DNA of 29,520 nt, from NCBI GenBank assembly GCA_002315715.1, contig DCHY01000008.1, positions 15,951 to 45,470 on the forward strand, in the 5' to 3' direction. The translations under genes were made by a program, and so were the position numbers. Positions 1 through 7,006 of the stretch are shown in pieces; position 1 is the stretch's first letter, and each line of letters opens with the position of its first letter. Under the pieces are notes generated by a model. That model worked only from the letters and a program-made list of their open reading frames with translations. It ran no database searches and had not been told where the DNA came from. The stretch is from Clostridiales bacterium UBA1740. Its GTDB lineage: Bacteria; Bacillota; Clostridia; Oscillospirales; CAG-272.

Positions 1-345
1 GGGGAGGACGTCAAAATTCCTGCCAAATCCACCGTCAAAATTCCCCTCGGCTTTTCTCTTGAAATACCCGACGGGTACGTCGGCCTCATCTATGCGAGAA
101 GCGGTATCGCCACCAAGCGCGGTCTTGCCCCTGCCAACAAAGTCGGCGTCGTGGATTCCGACTATCGCGGCGAAATCATCGTGGCTTTGCACAACGAAAC
201 CGAGAAAGACGAACTCGTCTCGGCAGGCGAGCGCATTGCCCAACTCGTGATTGCCCCCTATCTCAAAGCGGAATTTTCGGAAACGGACACGCTGTCCGAT
301 ACCGCGCGCGGCGAGGGCGGTTTCGGCTCAACCGGCAAAAAATAA
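1..345 (+). CDS. dut: dUTP diphosphatase, 3' end (5' end outside window)
   Basis: The reading frame is open from the first base, so the gene starts upstream and lacks its N-terminus here, including the DAGxDL motif I. The remaining 114 residues carry the other trimeric dUTPase motifs in order: ARSGIA (motif II), KVGVVDSDYRGEI (motif III, with the catalytic Asp and the uracil-binding hairpin), GERIAQLVI (motif IV) and the glycine-rich C-terminal arm RGEGGFGSTG (motif V). The enzyme hydrolyses dUTP to dUMP and pyrophosphate in the cytosol, keeping uracil out of DNA and feeding dTMP synthesis. The gene ends 26 bases before lgt with no terminator between them, so the two are probably co-transcribed. 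The family call is secure; only the missing 5' part cannot be judged. Confidence 0.95.
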   Translation, partial: GEDVKIPAKSTVKIPLGFSLEIPDGYVGLIYARSGIATKRGLAPANKVGVVDSDYRGEIIVALHNETEKDELVSAGERIAQLVIAPYLKAEFSETDTLSDTARGEGGFGSTGKK

Positions 346-371
346 GAGATTTTCATTCGGAGGAATAAATC

Positions 372-1217
372 ATGTATCCTTATCCCATTTTCACCTTGTT
401 CGGACTTGACGTGTACTTGTACGGCGTGATGATTGCCACCGGTATGCTCGGTTGTTTCTTTACGCTTTGGGGCTTTTCCAAGAAGAAAGGCATCAGCCAA
501 GACCTCGTCGACTTCATCTTCTACGACGGCATGGCAGCCATCGCCATCGGCTTCGTCGGTGCGACACTCGTACAGTCGGTGCTCAATTATCTAAAGAATC
601 CCGAGGGCGGATTCGAGGTCGGCGGTATGTCCTTCATGCCCGGCTTCATCTGCGGCGCTCTCGCTTTCTTCGGCATTTATCTTCTCTGGAGAAAGAAACT
701 GAAGAGCCGTATGACGGATATTCTTCCGCTTTTGCCTTCCTGCGTTTTGATTGCTCACGGCTTCGGCAGAATCGGTTGTTTCTTTGCCGGATGCTGCTAC
801 GGTGCGCCGACCGATTTCTTTCTCGGCGTAGTGTTCCCCCGCGGTTCGCACGCTTATCTCAACGGCGCCGCCCGTCACCCGACGCAACTTTACGAAGCGG
901 CGTTTCTGTTCCTTGCCTACGGCATTCTCTCCTATCTCTATCTCAAACGCAATTTCAAACATACTCTTTCGGCGTATTTCTGTTCTTACGCCGTCTTCCG
1001 CTTCCTCATCGAGTTCGTCCGTGACGACGAAAGAGGCGCCAACATCCTCGGTCTTTCGCCTTCTCAGTTCTGGTCGATTTGGCTGTTCTTGGCAGGCGTC
1101 GGCGCGTATTTCTTCGTGAACTATCTTAACGGGAAGAGAGCCGAAGAACTGAAAAACGAAAAAACCGAAGCGCCCGCCCCCGACAGCACCGAAAACGGGG
1201 AAGAGGGACAACCGTGA
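372..1217 (+). CDS. lgt: Prolipoprotein diacylglyceryl transferase
   Basis: This 281-residue polytopic membrane protein matches the Lgt family, which moves diacylglycerol from phosphatidylglycerol to the lipobox cysteine of prolipoproteins. The ATG follows an AGGAGGA-like site (cggaggaa) with good spacing. Visible landmarks are several hydrophobic helices, the signature loop GRIGCFFAGCCYG (residues 132-144), HPTQLYE (169-175) and FRFLIEFVRDDERG (209-222), which holds the conserved C-terminal Arg and Glu. The signature loop is unusual: relative to the E. coli form GRIGNFINGE, the Asn and the Glu positions are both Cys. Similar Cys-rich loops occur in some Firmicutes and Bacteroidetes members of the family, but I cannot rule out an Lgt-like paralogue. 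The last 25 residues are a charged tail. The stop overlaps the next start by 4 bases (GTGA), indicating translational coupling to the chromate transporter genes. Confidence 0.9.
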   Translation: MYPYPIFTLFGLDVYLYGVMIATGMLGCFFTLWGFSKKKGISQDLVDFIFYDGMAAIAIGFVGATLVQSVLNYLKNPEGGFEVGGMSFMPGFICGALAFFGIYLLWRKKLKSRMTDILPLLPSCVLIAHGFGRIGCFFAGCCYGAPTDFFLGVVFPRGSHAYLNGAARHPTQLYEAAFLFLAYGILSYLYLKRNFKHTLSAYFCSYAVFRFLIEFVRDDERGANILGLSPSQFWSIWLFLAGVGAYFFVNYLNGKRAEELKNEKTEAPAPDSTENGEEGQP

Positions 1218-1801
1218 AGAAAACGGAGAAAAAGGTAGCGTTCATCAAACTCTTCGCTATCATGTTCAAAATCGGACTTTTCACCTTCGGCGGCGGTTAC
1301 GCGATGATTCCCATCATTCGTGAGGAAGTCGTCACCAAGCGTCACTATATGACGGAAGAGGAGTTTCTCGACATGCTCGCCATGGCGGAATCCACCCCCG
1401 GTCCCATCGCCATCAATACGGCGACGTATCTCGGCTATCGCCTCTCGGGCTTTTTCGGCTCGGTCATGGCGACGCTCGGCGTGGTTTTGCCTTCCTTTTC
1501 CATCATCTACGTCATCTCGCTTTTCTTTGAAAAGTTCCAATCGTTGGCACTCGTCGGCTATGCCTTTCGCGGCATCCGCGTCGCCGTCGTGTATCTCATT
1601 TTGACTGCCGGCATCAAAATGCTTAAGGGCATCGAGAAAAAGCCCCTCCCTCTTTTGATTTTCGGCACCGTCCTTGTCACCATGGTGGCATTTTCCCTGT
1701 TTGCCGTGACGTTTTCGACGGTGTATTACATCTTGATTGCCGCCGTCTTTGCTTTTGTCCTCTATCTCGTTGACAGAATGAAAAAGGAGGAAAAAGCATG
1801 A
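1214..1801 (+). CDS. Chromate transporter, short-chain half (first of a pair)
   Basis: This 195-residue integral membrane protein is a short-chain CHR (ChrA) family member. It has FTFGGGYAMIP (residues 23-33) and ESTPGPIAINTATYLGY (59-75), the two family hallmarks, then further hydrophobic helices. The start is GTG, overlapping the lgt stop, with a gaagaggg site upstream. CHR proteins export chromate or transport related oxyanions; short forms occur as adjacent pairs thought to form a hetero-oligomer with opposite membrane topologies. The partner follows directly, overlapping by 4 bases (ATGA). Chromate itself is not proven as the substrate, and many gut Firmicutes carry such pairs without obvious chromate exposure. 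Confidence 0.9.
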   Translation: MKKTEKKVAFIKLFAIMFKIGLFTFGGGYAMIPIIREEVVTKRHYMTEEEFLDMLAMAESTPGPIAINTATYLGYRLSGFFGSVMATLGVVLPSFSIIYVISLFFEKFQSLALVGYAFRGIRVAVVYLILTAGIKMLKGIEKKPLPLLIFGTVLVTMVAFSLFAVTFSTVYYILIAAVFAFVLYLVDRMKKEEKA

Positions 1802-2376
1802 ATATTTATCTTCTCTTGTTTTTGACCTTTCTTGAAATCGGCGCCGTTTCTTTCGGCGGCGGTTACGGTATGATTGCACTCGTCAGGGAAAAGGTCCTCA
1901 CAAACGGTTGGTTGACCGACGGGGAATTCCTCGATTTTATCGCCGTTTCGGAATCCACCCCCGGACCCATCGCCATCAATATGGCGACGTTTATCGGCTC
2001 GACACAGGGTGGATTTTTCGGCGCCGTTCTCGCCACTTTCGGCGTGGTATTGCCGTCTTTTCTCATCATCCTTCTGCTTCTCGTCGTGCTTTCGAAACTC
2101 TTGGAAACCGCGGGGTGCAAAGCCGTCTTGAAAGGCGTCCGTCCGGCGGTTATCGCCCTGATTGTCGGCACCGGGTTGACGATGTTTTTGTCCGTCCTTC
2201 TGTCGATCAAGACCGTGTCGGATACCCTAACCCCCGATTTTCGCGGCATCTGCCTTTTCGCCTTGATTGCCGTTCTCGTACCCCTTATCAAAAAACTCAC
2301 CAAGAAAAAGCCGTCCGGCATTCTTATCATTCTGTTTGCGGCGGCGGTGGGGATGCTTCTCTATTATCCTTGGTAA
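1798..2376 (+). CDS. Chromate transporter, short-chain half (second of a pair)
   Basis: This 192-residue membrane protein is the second short-chain CHR subunit. It repeats the family hallmarks: FGGGYGMI (residues 19-26) and SESTPGPIAINMATFIG (51-67), followed by a glycine/valine/leucine-rich helix FFGAVLATFGVVLPSF. A clear aaaggagg site lies inside the end of the upstream gene, and the ATGA overlap suggests coupled translation and fixed stoichiometry. The two halves resemble each other closely over the first 90 residues, as expected from an old tandem duplication. The gene ends at a strong bidirectional terminator, so it closes the dut-lgt-chr-chr operon. Confidence 0.9.
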   Translation: MNIYLLLFLTFLEIGAVSFGGGYGMIALVREKVLTNGWLTDGEFLDFIAVSESTPGPIAINMATFIGSTQGGFFGAVLATFGVVLPSFLIILLLLVVLSKLLETAGCKAVLKGVRPAVIALIVGTGLTMFLSVLLSIKTVSDTLTPDFRGICLFALIAVLVPLIKKLTKKKPSGILIILFAAAVGMLLYYPW

Positions 2377-2377
2377 C

Positions 2378-2406
2378 AAAAAAAGAGCGGTTTGCCGCTC
2401 TTTTTT
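2378..2406. terminator. Bidirectional rho-independent terminator
   Basis: A perfect stem (AGAGCGG / CCGCTCT, loop TTTG) is flanked by an A-run on the left and a T-run on the right, so it can end transcription on both strands. It separates the second chr gene (+) from the convergent RluA-family gene (-), whose stop codon lies inside the T-run. Confidence 0.85.
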
Positions 2407-3367
2407 ACTGGAAATATTCTTTCGTAAAGTAAATTTCGTTCTTCGGAATCTTGAATTCTTTTCCGTTCAGGTAATCGAGCACTGTCTTTTCTGCTTCGCT
2501 AAAAGAAAATTTCAAGCGGTAAGAGCAGAGGGCTTGATATTTGTATCCGCGCTCGCGGTCTTGCTTGTTGACGCCGTATTTTCCGTCTCCGACGAGGGGA
2601 TGTCCGATAAAGGCGAGATGCGCGCGGATTTGGTGGGTGCGTCCCGTCAGCAGTTCGACTTCGAGCAGCGCCGTGTCGCGCTTCTCGGCAATCACGCGGT
2701 ATTTCGTTTTGATCGTCTTGGCATCTTTCGGCGGATTCTTGTCATACACCTTGACGGTGTTGGTTTTCTCGTCCTTCAAAAGATATCCGAAAAGGGTGGC
2801 TTCCTTGGGATTTGGCACGCCGTGCACGGCGCAAAGATAGTATTTTTCGATTTCTCGGTTTTTGATTTTTTCGTTCATCACGCGCAGTGCCTCGGCATTC
2901 TTGGCGGCAATGACGATACCGGCGGTGTTGCGGTCAATACGGTTGCAAAGCGCCGGTGCAAAACTGAGTTCGTCTTCGGGGTTGTATTCCCCTTTTTGTT
3001 TCAGATACGCTTGAATATGCGTAATCAGCGTGTTCGTCTTTTCGTTTTCGTCTTCGTGTACCGACACGCCCTGCGGCTTGTTGACGAGAAGAATGTTGTC
3101 GTCTTCGTAGACGATGGAAAGATTGACTTTGATATCGCCAAGCGTTTTTTCGGTCTGTTTTCCCGTGAAAAACTCCTCGGCGATAAAACACTGTACCGTA
3201 TCCCCGACGGCAAGAACGGTGTTCGGTTCGGCACGCTTGCGGTTGACCTTGATTTTTTTGGTGCGGATAGATTTATAAAGGAAACTCATCGGCAGGGATA
3301 AAGACTTGGTCAAAAACTTATCGAGTCGTTGCCCCGCGTCGTTTTTCTGAATGGTCAGTTCTCGCAT
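2405..3367 (-). CDS. RluA-family rRNA/tRNA pseudouridine synthase
   Basis: This 320-residue protein has an N-terminal S4 RNA-binding domain (about residues 1-60, with RLDKFL and a KKIKVNRKR stretch) followed by an RluA-type catalytic domain. The catalytic Asp is D145 in NRIDRNTAG, equivalent to HRLDRxTSG, and the second family signature is LLTGRTHQIRAHLAFIGHPL (239-258). Such enzymes isomerise specific uridines in 23S rRNA or tRNA. The length and S4 domain fit the RluC/RluD-like branch, but the target site cannot be read from sequence, so no symbol is given. The start is supported by an aaagga site. It lies downstream of upp on the same strand, partly insulated by a hairpin. Confidence 0.9.
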   Translation of the reverse strand: MRELTIQKNDAGQRLDKFLTKSLSLPMSFLYKSIRTKKIKVNRKRAEPNTVLAVGDTVQCFIAEEFFTGKQTEKTLGDIKVNLSIVYEDDNILLVNKPQGVSVHEDENEKTNTLITHIQAYLKQKGEYNPEDELSFAPALCNRIDRNTAGIVIAAKNAEALRVMNEKIKNREIEKYYLCAVHGVPNPKEATLFGYLLKDEKTNTVKVYDKNPPKDAKTIKTKYRVIAEKRDTALLEVELLTGRTHQIRAHLAFIGHPLVGDGKYGVNKQDRERGYKYQALCSYRLKFSFSEAEKTVLDYLNGKEFKIPKNEIYFTKEYFQ

Positions 3368-3385
3368 ATCTATCCTTTCTATAAG

Positions 3386-3412
3386 AAAATCCGGAGGGAC
3401 TCTCCGGATTTT
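3386..3412 (-). terminator. Terminator after upp
   Basis: The stem AATCCGGAG / CTCCGGATT has a 5-base loop and a short T-run (ATTTTC) on the minus strand, about 35 bases after the upp stop and before the RluA-family start. The short T-run suggests incomplete termination, which would let some transcripts read into the downstream gene. The same stem sequence recurs after rpmF. Confidence 0.65.
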
Positions 3413-3444
3413 TCATGAACTTTTAGTGGTTTTTCGTCCGAAGA

Positions 3445-4074
3445 TTATTTCGTACCGAAAATACGGTCGCCGGCATCGCCAAGACCGGGAACGATGTAAG
3501 CGTGCTCGTTGAGTTTCTCATCAAGAGCGGCAGAGTAGATGTCAACGTCGGGGTGAGTCTCCTGTACTTTCTTAACGCCTTCGGGAGCGGCAACAAGGCA
3601 CATGAGAATGATATTCTTGGCGCCTCTCTTTTTCACCATGGTGATAGCGTCGGAGGAAGAACCGCCGGTCGCAAGCATCGGGTCGGTGATGATAACGAGT
3701 CTGTCCTGAATGTCGGGCGGCATTTTGCAGTAGTATTCCACGGGCTCGTGGGTGTCGGGGTCACGGTAAAGACCGATATGACCGACTCTTGCAGAGGGGC
3801 AGAGTTCGAGAAGGGCGTCAACCATGCCGAGGCCGGCACGGAGAATCGGAACAACGGCAAGTTTCTTACCGGCAAGCTTTTTGAAAGTAGCGGTAGCAAC
3901 CGGAGTTTCGACGACAACGTCGCGAAGGGGAAGATTTCTCGTGGTTTCATAACCCATCAAGAGAGAAATTTCGTTTAAGAGTCTTCTGAAATCTTTGGTC
4001 GAGGTGTTTTTGTCTCTCATCAAAGTGAGTTTGTGCTGAATGAGAGGATGGTCGATAAGATGAAAAGTGCCCAT
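3445..4074 (-). CDS. upp: Uracil phosphoribosyltransferase
   Basis: This 209-residue cytosolic salvage enzyme makes UMP from uracil and PRPP. The full length matches the family. The PRPP loop VIITDPMLATGGSS (residues 127-140) and the C-terminal uracil-binding segment GLGDAGDRIFGTK (197-209) are both intact, as is the conserved VPILRAGLGM (75-84). The ATG is preceded by a strong AGGAAGGA site, and a near-perfect SigA promoter sits about 45 bases further upstream. It is transcribed divergently from the symporter gene at 4318, and no attenuator or PyrR-like hairpin is obvious in the short leader. Confidence 0.97.
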   Translation of the reverse strand: MGTFHLIDHPLIQHKLTLMRDKNTSTKDFRRLLNEISLLMGYETTRNLPLRDVVVETPVATATFKKLAGKKLAVVPILRAGLGMVDALLELCPSARVGHIGLYRDPDTHEPVEYYCKMPPDIQDRLVIITDPMLATGGSSSDAITMVKKRGAKNIILMCLVAAPEGVKKVQETHPDVDIYSAALDEKLNEHAYIVPGLGDAGDRIFGTK

Positions 4075-4124
4075 AAAGTATCCTTCCTGTTATTAGTCGG
4101 AGACAAGCTCCCATAATCGTGAAT

Positions 4125-4153
4125 ATTATATACCATTTTCCACCCTTTTTCAA
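4125..4153 (-). promoter_or_regulatory. SigA-type promoter of upp
   Basis: On the minus strand the sequence reads TTGAAA, a 17-base spacer, then TATAAT. This places the transcription start near 4118 and gives a leader of about 45 bases before the upp ATG. Confidence 0.85.
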
Positions 4154-4274
4154 GCACTTTTTGGCGGTTTTTCGATTCTTTTTTGCCGAATTTCCCCCAA
4201 AGATACCGTGATGTAAGCGAAAAATGTTAACAAATTGTAAACAAACGAAAAAACTATGGCGAAATTCGTTAAAA

Positions 4275-4285
4275 TATGGTAAAAT
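4275..4285 (+). promoter_or_regulatory. Extended -10 promoter of the symporter gene
   Basis: TATGGTAAAAT matches an extended -10 element (TGN followed by TAAAAT). The -35 region at 17-base spacing (TGGCGA) is poor, as expected where the extended element compensates. The upstream 80 bases are AT-rich. The rest of the 243-base gap between upp and this gene holds nothing else recognisable apart from the upp promoter. Confidence 0.65.
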
Positions 4286-4317
4286 TTTTTTCGTTATTTT
4301 TTCTTAAGGAGTATCAT

Positions 4318-5868
4318 ATGAGTAATGAAAAAAGAGGAACGTGGGGTTCCAGTTTGACCTTCATTCTGGCTTCCATCGGTTCCGCAGTAGGACTTGGAAA
4401 CGCGTGGCGTTTTCCCGGATTGGCAGCTAAACACGGTGGCGGCGCATTCTTGCTCGCTTACATTCTGATTATGGTCGTGTTCGGCATTCCGCTTTTGATG
4501 ATGGAAATCTCCATCGGTCGAAAAATGCGTCGCGGCGCGCCGGAAGCTATGCGCGGCTTAAACAAGAAACTTGAACCCATCGGATGGGCAGCCACGACGA
4601 ACGCTTTCGTCATCGCCGTTTACTACGCCGTCGTTTTCGCTTGGGTTATCATGATGGCAATCCTTTCCTTCAAATTTGCCGGTATGACGGGTGATAACGC
4701 CGCTGCCGGTGCACTTTGGGAAGGCGCTATCAAAACGACTTGGAGTTTTTCCGGTTTTACCACGGTTTCTTGGTTAGTGCTTGGTTGCCTTGCCATTGCG
4801 TGGTTCTTTATTTGGTACTGCATCCGTCACGGTGCAAACTCCGTGTCGAAAGTCGTCAAATACACCGTTTCTTTGCCCGTCGTTTGCCTTTTGATCATGG
4901 CTGTGAAAGGTCTTACCATGCCCGGCGCCGGGGAAGGCATGAAGGTGCTTTTCGTTCCCGATTTTTCCCAGTGGGCAGACGCCAATCTTTGGGCTGACGC
5001 CGCGGGACAGGTGTTCTATTCTCTGTCCATCATGATGGCTATCATGTTTGCTTACGGCTCATACGTAAAGGATGATGCCAATATTGCCAAGGACGCGACC
5101 ATCATCGCCGTTGCCGACTTTTTGACCAGCCTTCTTTCCTCCGTCGTTTTGTTCTCCACCATGTACGGTGTCGGTATGACGACTGCCAATATGTCGGCGT
5201 CCGGCATTGCCACGGCATTTATTATTTATCCGACTGCCATCGTCAATTTGACGGGAAGCGGCGTTCTCAACGCTATCTTTGCTTTCATCTTCTATTTCTG
5301 CCTTTGCACCTTGGCTATCGACTCCGCCTTCTCCATCATCGAGGGCGTTTCCGCCGCGGTTGCCGATAAGTTCCACCTCAACGCGCACAAGACGACGCTG
5401 TATCTTTGCATCATCGCTGCCGTTCTTTCTTTGAGCATGGTAACAGGTGCAGGCGTAGCTATCCTTGACGTCGTGGACAACTGGTGCAACGTGTTCAACC
5501 TCGTTGTCGTCGGTATTCTCGAATGCATCGCCGTCGGCTGGTTCTTTAAACCTTCCAAAGTTTTGGAGGAAGTCAACAAAAACGGCAAGAAGTTCATCAT
5601 GCCCGGCTGGTGGTTCAACACCTCCGTGAAATTTATCGCACCCGCCGTTTTGACCGCCATCTTCGTTTGGAACCTGGCAGCACTGATCAAGGGCGGTTTC
5701 GTGTACGGCGGATACACGCTGCTTTCCAACATCATCTGCGGTTGGCTTTTGACCGTCATCGTCTTTGCGAGCGGTTTCATCGTGAAATTCATCGTCAAGA
5801 AACTCGAAAAGAAAGGCTTCAAAGAGGACGACGTCACTTGGGACACCGTCACCGAGGATGCCGAATAA
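4318..5868 (+). CDS. Sodium:neurotransmitter symporter (NSS/SNF) family transporter
   Basis: This 516-residue protein has about 12 membrane helices and belongs to the LeuT/MhsT family of Na+-coupled amino acid symporters. The hallmark first helix is GSAVGLGNAWRFP (residues 21-33), followed by HGGGAFLLAYIL and a GIPLLMMEISIGR segment; the GLGN Asn corresponds to a sodium ligand in LeuT. I chose the ATG at 4318 because it follows taaggag at ideal spacing and gives the usual short N-terminus. An in-frame ATG 14 codons upstream lies inside the -10 element and cannot be used from that promoter. The substrate is probably an amino acid but cannot be specified. The gene is monocistronic, with its own promoter and a strong terminator. 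Confidence 0.93.
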   Translation: MSNEKRGTWGSSLTFILASIGSAVGLGNAWRFPGLAAKHGGGAFLLAYILIMVVFGIPLLMMEISIGRKMRRGAPEAMRGLNKKLEPIGWAATTNAFVIAVYYAVVFAWVIMMAILSFKFAGMTGDNAAAGALWEGAIKTTWSFSGFTTVSWLVLGCLAIAWFFIWYCIRHGANSVSKVVKYTVSLPVVCLLIMAVKGLTMPGAGEGMKVLFVPDFSQWADANLWADAAGQVFYSLSIMMAIMFAYGSYVKDDANIAKDATIIAVADFLTSLLSSVVLFSTMYGVGMTTANMSASGIATAFIIYPTAIVNLTGSGVLNAIFAFIFYFCLCTLAIDSAFSIIEGVSAAVADKFHLNAHKTTLYLCIIAAVLSLSMVTGAGVAILDVVDNWCNVFNLVVVGILECIAVGWFFKPSKVLEEVNKNGKKFIMPGWWFNTSVKFIAPAVLTAIFVWNLAALIKGGFVYGGYTLLSNIICGWLLTVIVFASGFIVKFIVKKLEKKGFKEDDVTWDTVTEDAE

Positions 5869-5877
5869 TCCAAAAAC

Positions 5878-5907
5878 AAAGCGCGTCGAGAAATCGGCGC
5901 GCTTTTC
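5878..5907 (+). terminator. Terminator of the symporter gene
   Basis: A 12-base-pair stem (AAAGCGCGTCGA / TCGGCGCGCTTT, one G-T wobble) is closed by a GAAA tetraloop and followed by a short T-run. It begins about 10 bases after the stop codon. Confidence 0.85.
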
Positions 5908-5924
5908 GTATGCTTCGCAAAAAG

Positions 5925-5956
5925 AAAAATCCGGAGAACGTTTTCTCCGGATTTTC
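5925..5956 (-). terminator. Terminator of rpmF
   Basis: The stem AAAATCCGGAGA / TCTCCGGATTTT has a 6-base loop and an adjacent T-run on the minus strand, about 14 bases beyond the rpmF stop. It is also symmetric enough to back up the symporter terminator on the plus strand. Confidence 0.85.
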
Positions 5957-5969
5957 AAAACGACACGAA

Positions 5970-6173
5970 TTAGTCGTTAGCGGCTTTCTTGTCTGCCTTG
6001 GCAACAACTTCCTCACCTTTGTAGAAACCGCAGTTGCCGCATACACGGTAAGCAAGATTGTACTCGCCGCACTGAGGGCATTTTACAAGGTTGGTAGGAG
6101 CTTCGAGCTTCCAAACGCTGGAACGTCTCTTCATTTTTCTCGCGTGAGAAACCTTTTTCTTCGGTACTGCCAT
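5970..6173 (-). CDS. rpmF: 50S ribosomal protein L32, zinc-binding form
   Basis: This 67-residue protein begins with the L32 hallmark MAVPKKKVSHARKMKRR and contains a four-Cys zinc site, CPQCGEYNLAYRVCGNCG (C32, C35, C45, C48). That is the zinc-containing (C+) version; many genomes also keep a Cys-less paralogue for zinc limitation, not seen here. A perfect AAGGAGG site precedes the ATG. It lies 37 bases after yceD, the standard yceD-rpmF operon of bacteria, and ends at a strong terminator. Confidence 0.97.
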   Translation of the reverse strand: MAVPKKKVSHARKMKRRSSVWKLEAPTNLVKCPQCGEYNLAYRVCGNCGFYKGEEVVAKADKKAAND

Positions 6174-6210
6174 AGTATCCTCCTTCGCAACACAGAGTGT
6201 GCAAATTATA

Positions 6211-6750
6211 TTATTTATTATTTTTCATCTGTTCAAGAATCTTCGCCAGCGGTGCAAGTCTGGGATCCACTTCCCACGTCTCGCAGTCACACTGTCCATC
6301 ATTCAGATTCGTTCCGCACTTCGGACATAACCCGCGGCAATCGTCTTTACAAAGAAAACGAATGGGGAATTCCATTTCCAGCTGTTGGAGAAGAATTTCA
6401 TCCATATCCAAAAAGCCGTCTTCGATAATGACGAAATCGTCAAGTTTGTCTTCGGTCAGGTCACCTAAGAGATTACGGGGAGCCACGGTTTTCTCAAGAT
6501 CAAGCGTGAACGTGCCGTCAACGGGAGCGAGACATCTGGCACACGCCGCGACGTAATCCGCCGAGAGTGTGAGCGTCATTCGCATATAGCCGGCAGTGTT
6601 GGTAATATCACCCTTAACCTTCATGGGAGAAGGAAAACGGACGCCGTACAAAAAACTCGAGGTGTCTTTAGGATCGGTATCGAGGGGAAGTTCGTATTCA
6701 AAACGCAAGAGGCGGTCGCCTGCCAAAAGCGGTCTTAAATCTAACTTCAC
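6211..6750 (-). CDS. yceD: YceD/DUF177 family protein (23S rRNA accumulation factor)
   Basis: This 179-residue protein is of the YceD family, which is linked to 23S rRNA accumulation and almost always encoded next to rpmF, as here. It has a CxxC pair (C70, C73, in ACARCLAPVDGTF) and a C-terminal cluster CKDDCRGLCPKCGTNLNDG (from C134), the conserved and probably metal-binding signature of the Gram-positive branch. I chose the GTG at 6750 because GGAGG lies 8 bases upstream. An in-frame ATG at 6792 would add 14 residues (starting MPICV) with no ribosome binding site. The operon is driven by a consensus promoter at 6823-6851. Confidence 0.9.
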   Translation of the reverse strand: MKLDLRPLLAGDRLLRFEYELPLDTDPKDTSSFLYGVRFPSPMKVKGDITNTAGYMRMTLTLSADYVAACARCLAPVDGTFTLDLEKTVAPRNLLGDLTEDKLDDFVIIEDGFLDMDEILLQQLEMEFPIRFLCKDDCRGLCPKCGTNLNDGQCDCETWEVDPRLAPLAKILEQMKNNK

Positions 6751-6822
6751 GAGGAATACCTCCCATCCGATGGTAGATACGCAAATGGGCATAGTTTAGG
6801 CCATACTCAAAATTGCACAATA

Positions 6823-6851
6823 ATTATAACCCGTACCCCCTCGTTTGTCAA
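6823..6851 (-). promoter_or_regulatory. Consensus SigA promoter of yceD-rpmF
   Basis: On the minus strand the sequence reads TTGACA, a 17-base spacer, then TATAAT: both hexamers are perfect. Such strength suits a ribosomal protein operon. The inferred start near 6816 leaves a leader of about 65 bases before the GTG. Confidence 0.9.
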
Positions 6852-6883
6852 GGCTTTTTTTCCTTTTTTTCAAAAAACTTTTC

Positions 6884-6911
6884 TTGACATTTTCTCGGCG
6901 TTGGCTATAAT
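6884..6911 (+). promoter_or_regulatory. Upstream SigA promoter of the ABC transporter operon
   Basis: TTGACA, 16-base spacer, TATAAT. Together with the promoter 53 bases downstream it forms a tandem pair, and both share the pattern TTGACAT followed shortly by TCTCGGC. Confidence 0.8.
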
Positions 6912-6936
6912 TATTTAAGTATTTTATACGCGCTTC

Positions 6937-6965
6937 TTGACATCTATCTCGGCATATGGTAAAAT
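6937..6965 (+). promoter_or_regulatory. Downstream SigA promoter of the ABC transporter operon
   Basis: TTGACA, 17-base spacer, TAAAAT, with an extended -10 (TATGGTAAAAT). Just after the inferred start lie two GATATCAA copies 11 bases apart (6970-6988), an operator-like arrangement on one face of the helix. The remaining sequence before the ATG at 7007 is a short leader with an aaagga site. Confidence 0.85.
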
Positions 6966-7006
6966 GAATGATATCAAAAAGATATCAACAAGTGAAAGGA
7001 ATCTTT

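Noticed and set aside
4276..4317. Upstream start giving 14 extra residues for the symporter
   Set aside because: The ATG lies inside the -10 element, and the internal ATG at 4318 has an ideal ribosome binding site.
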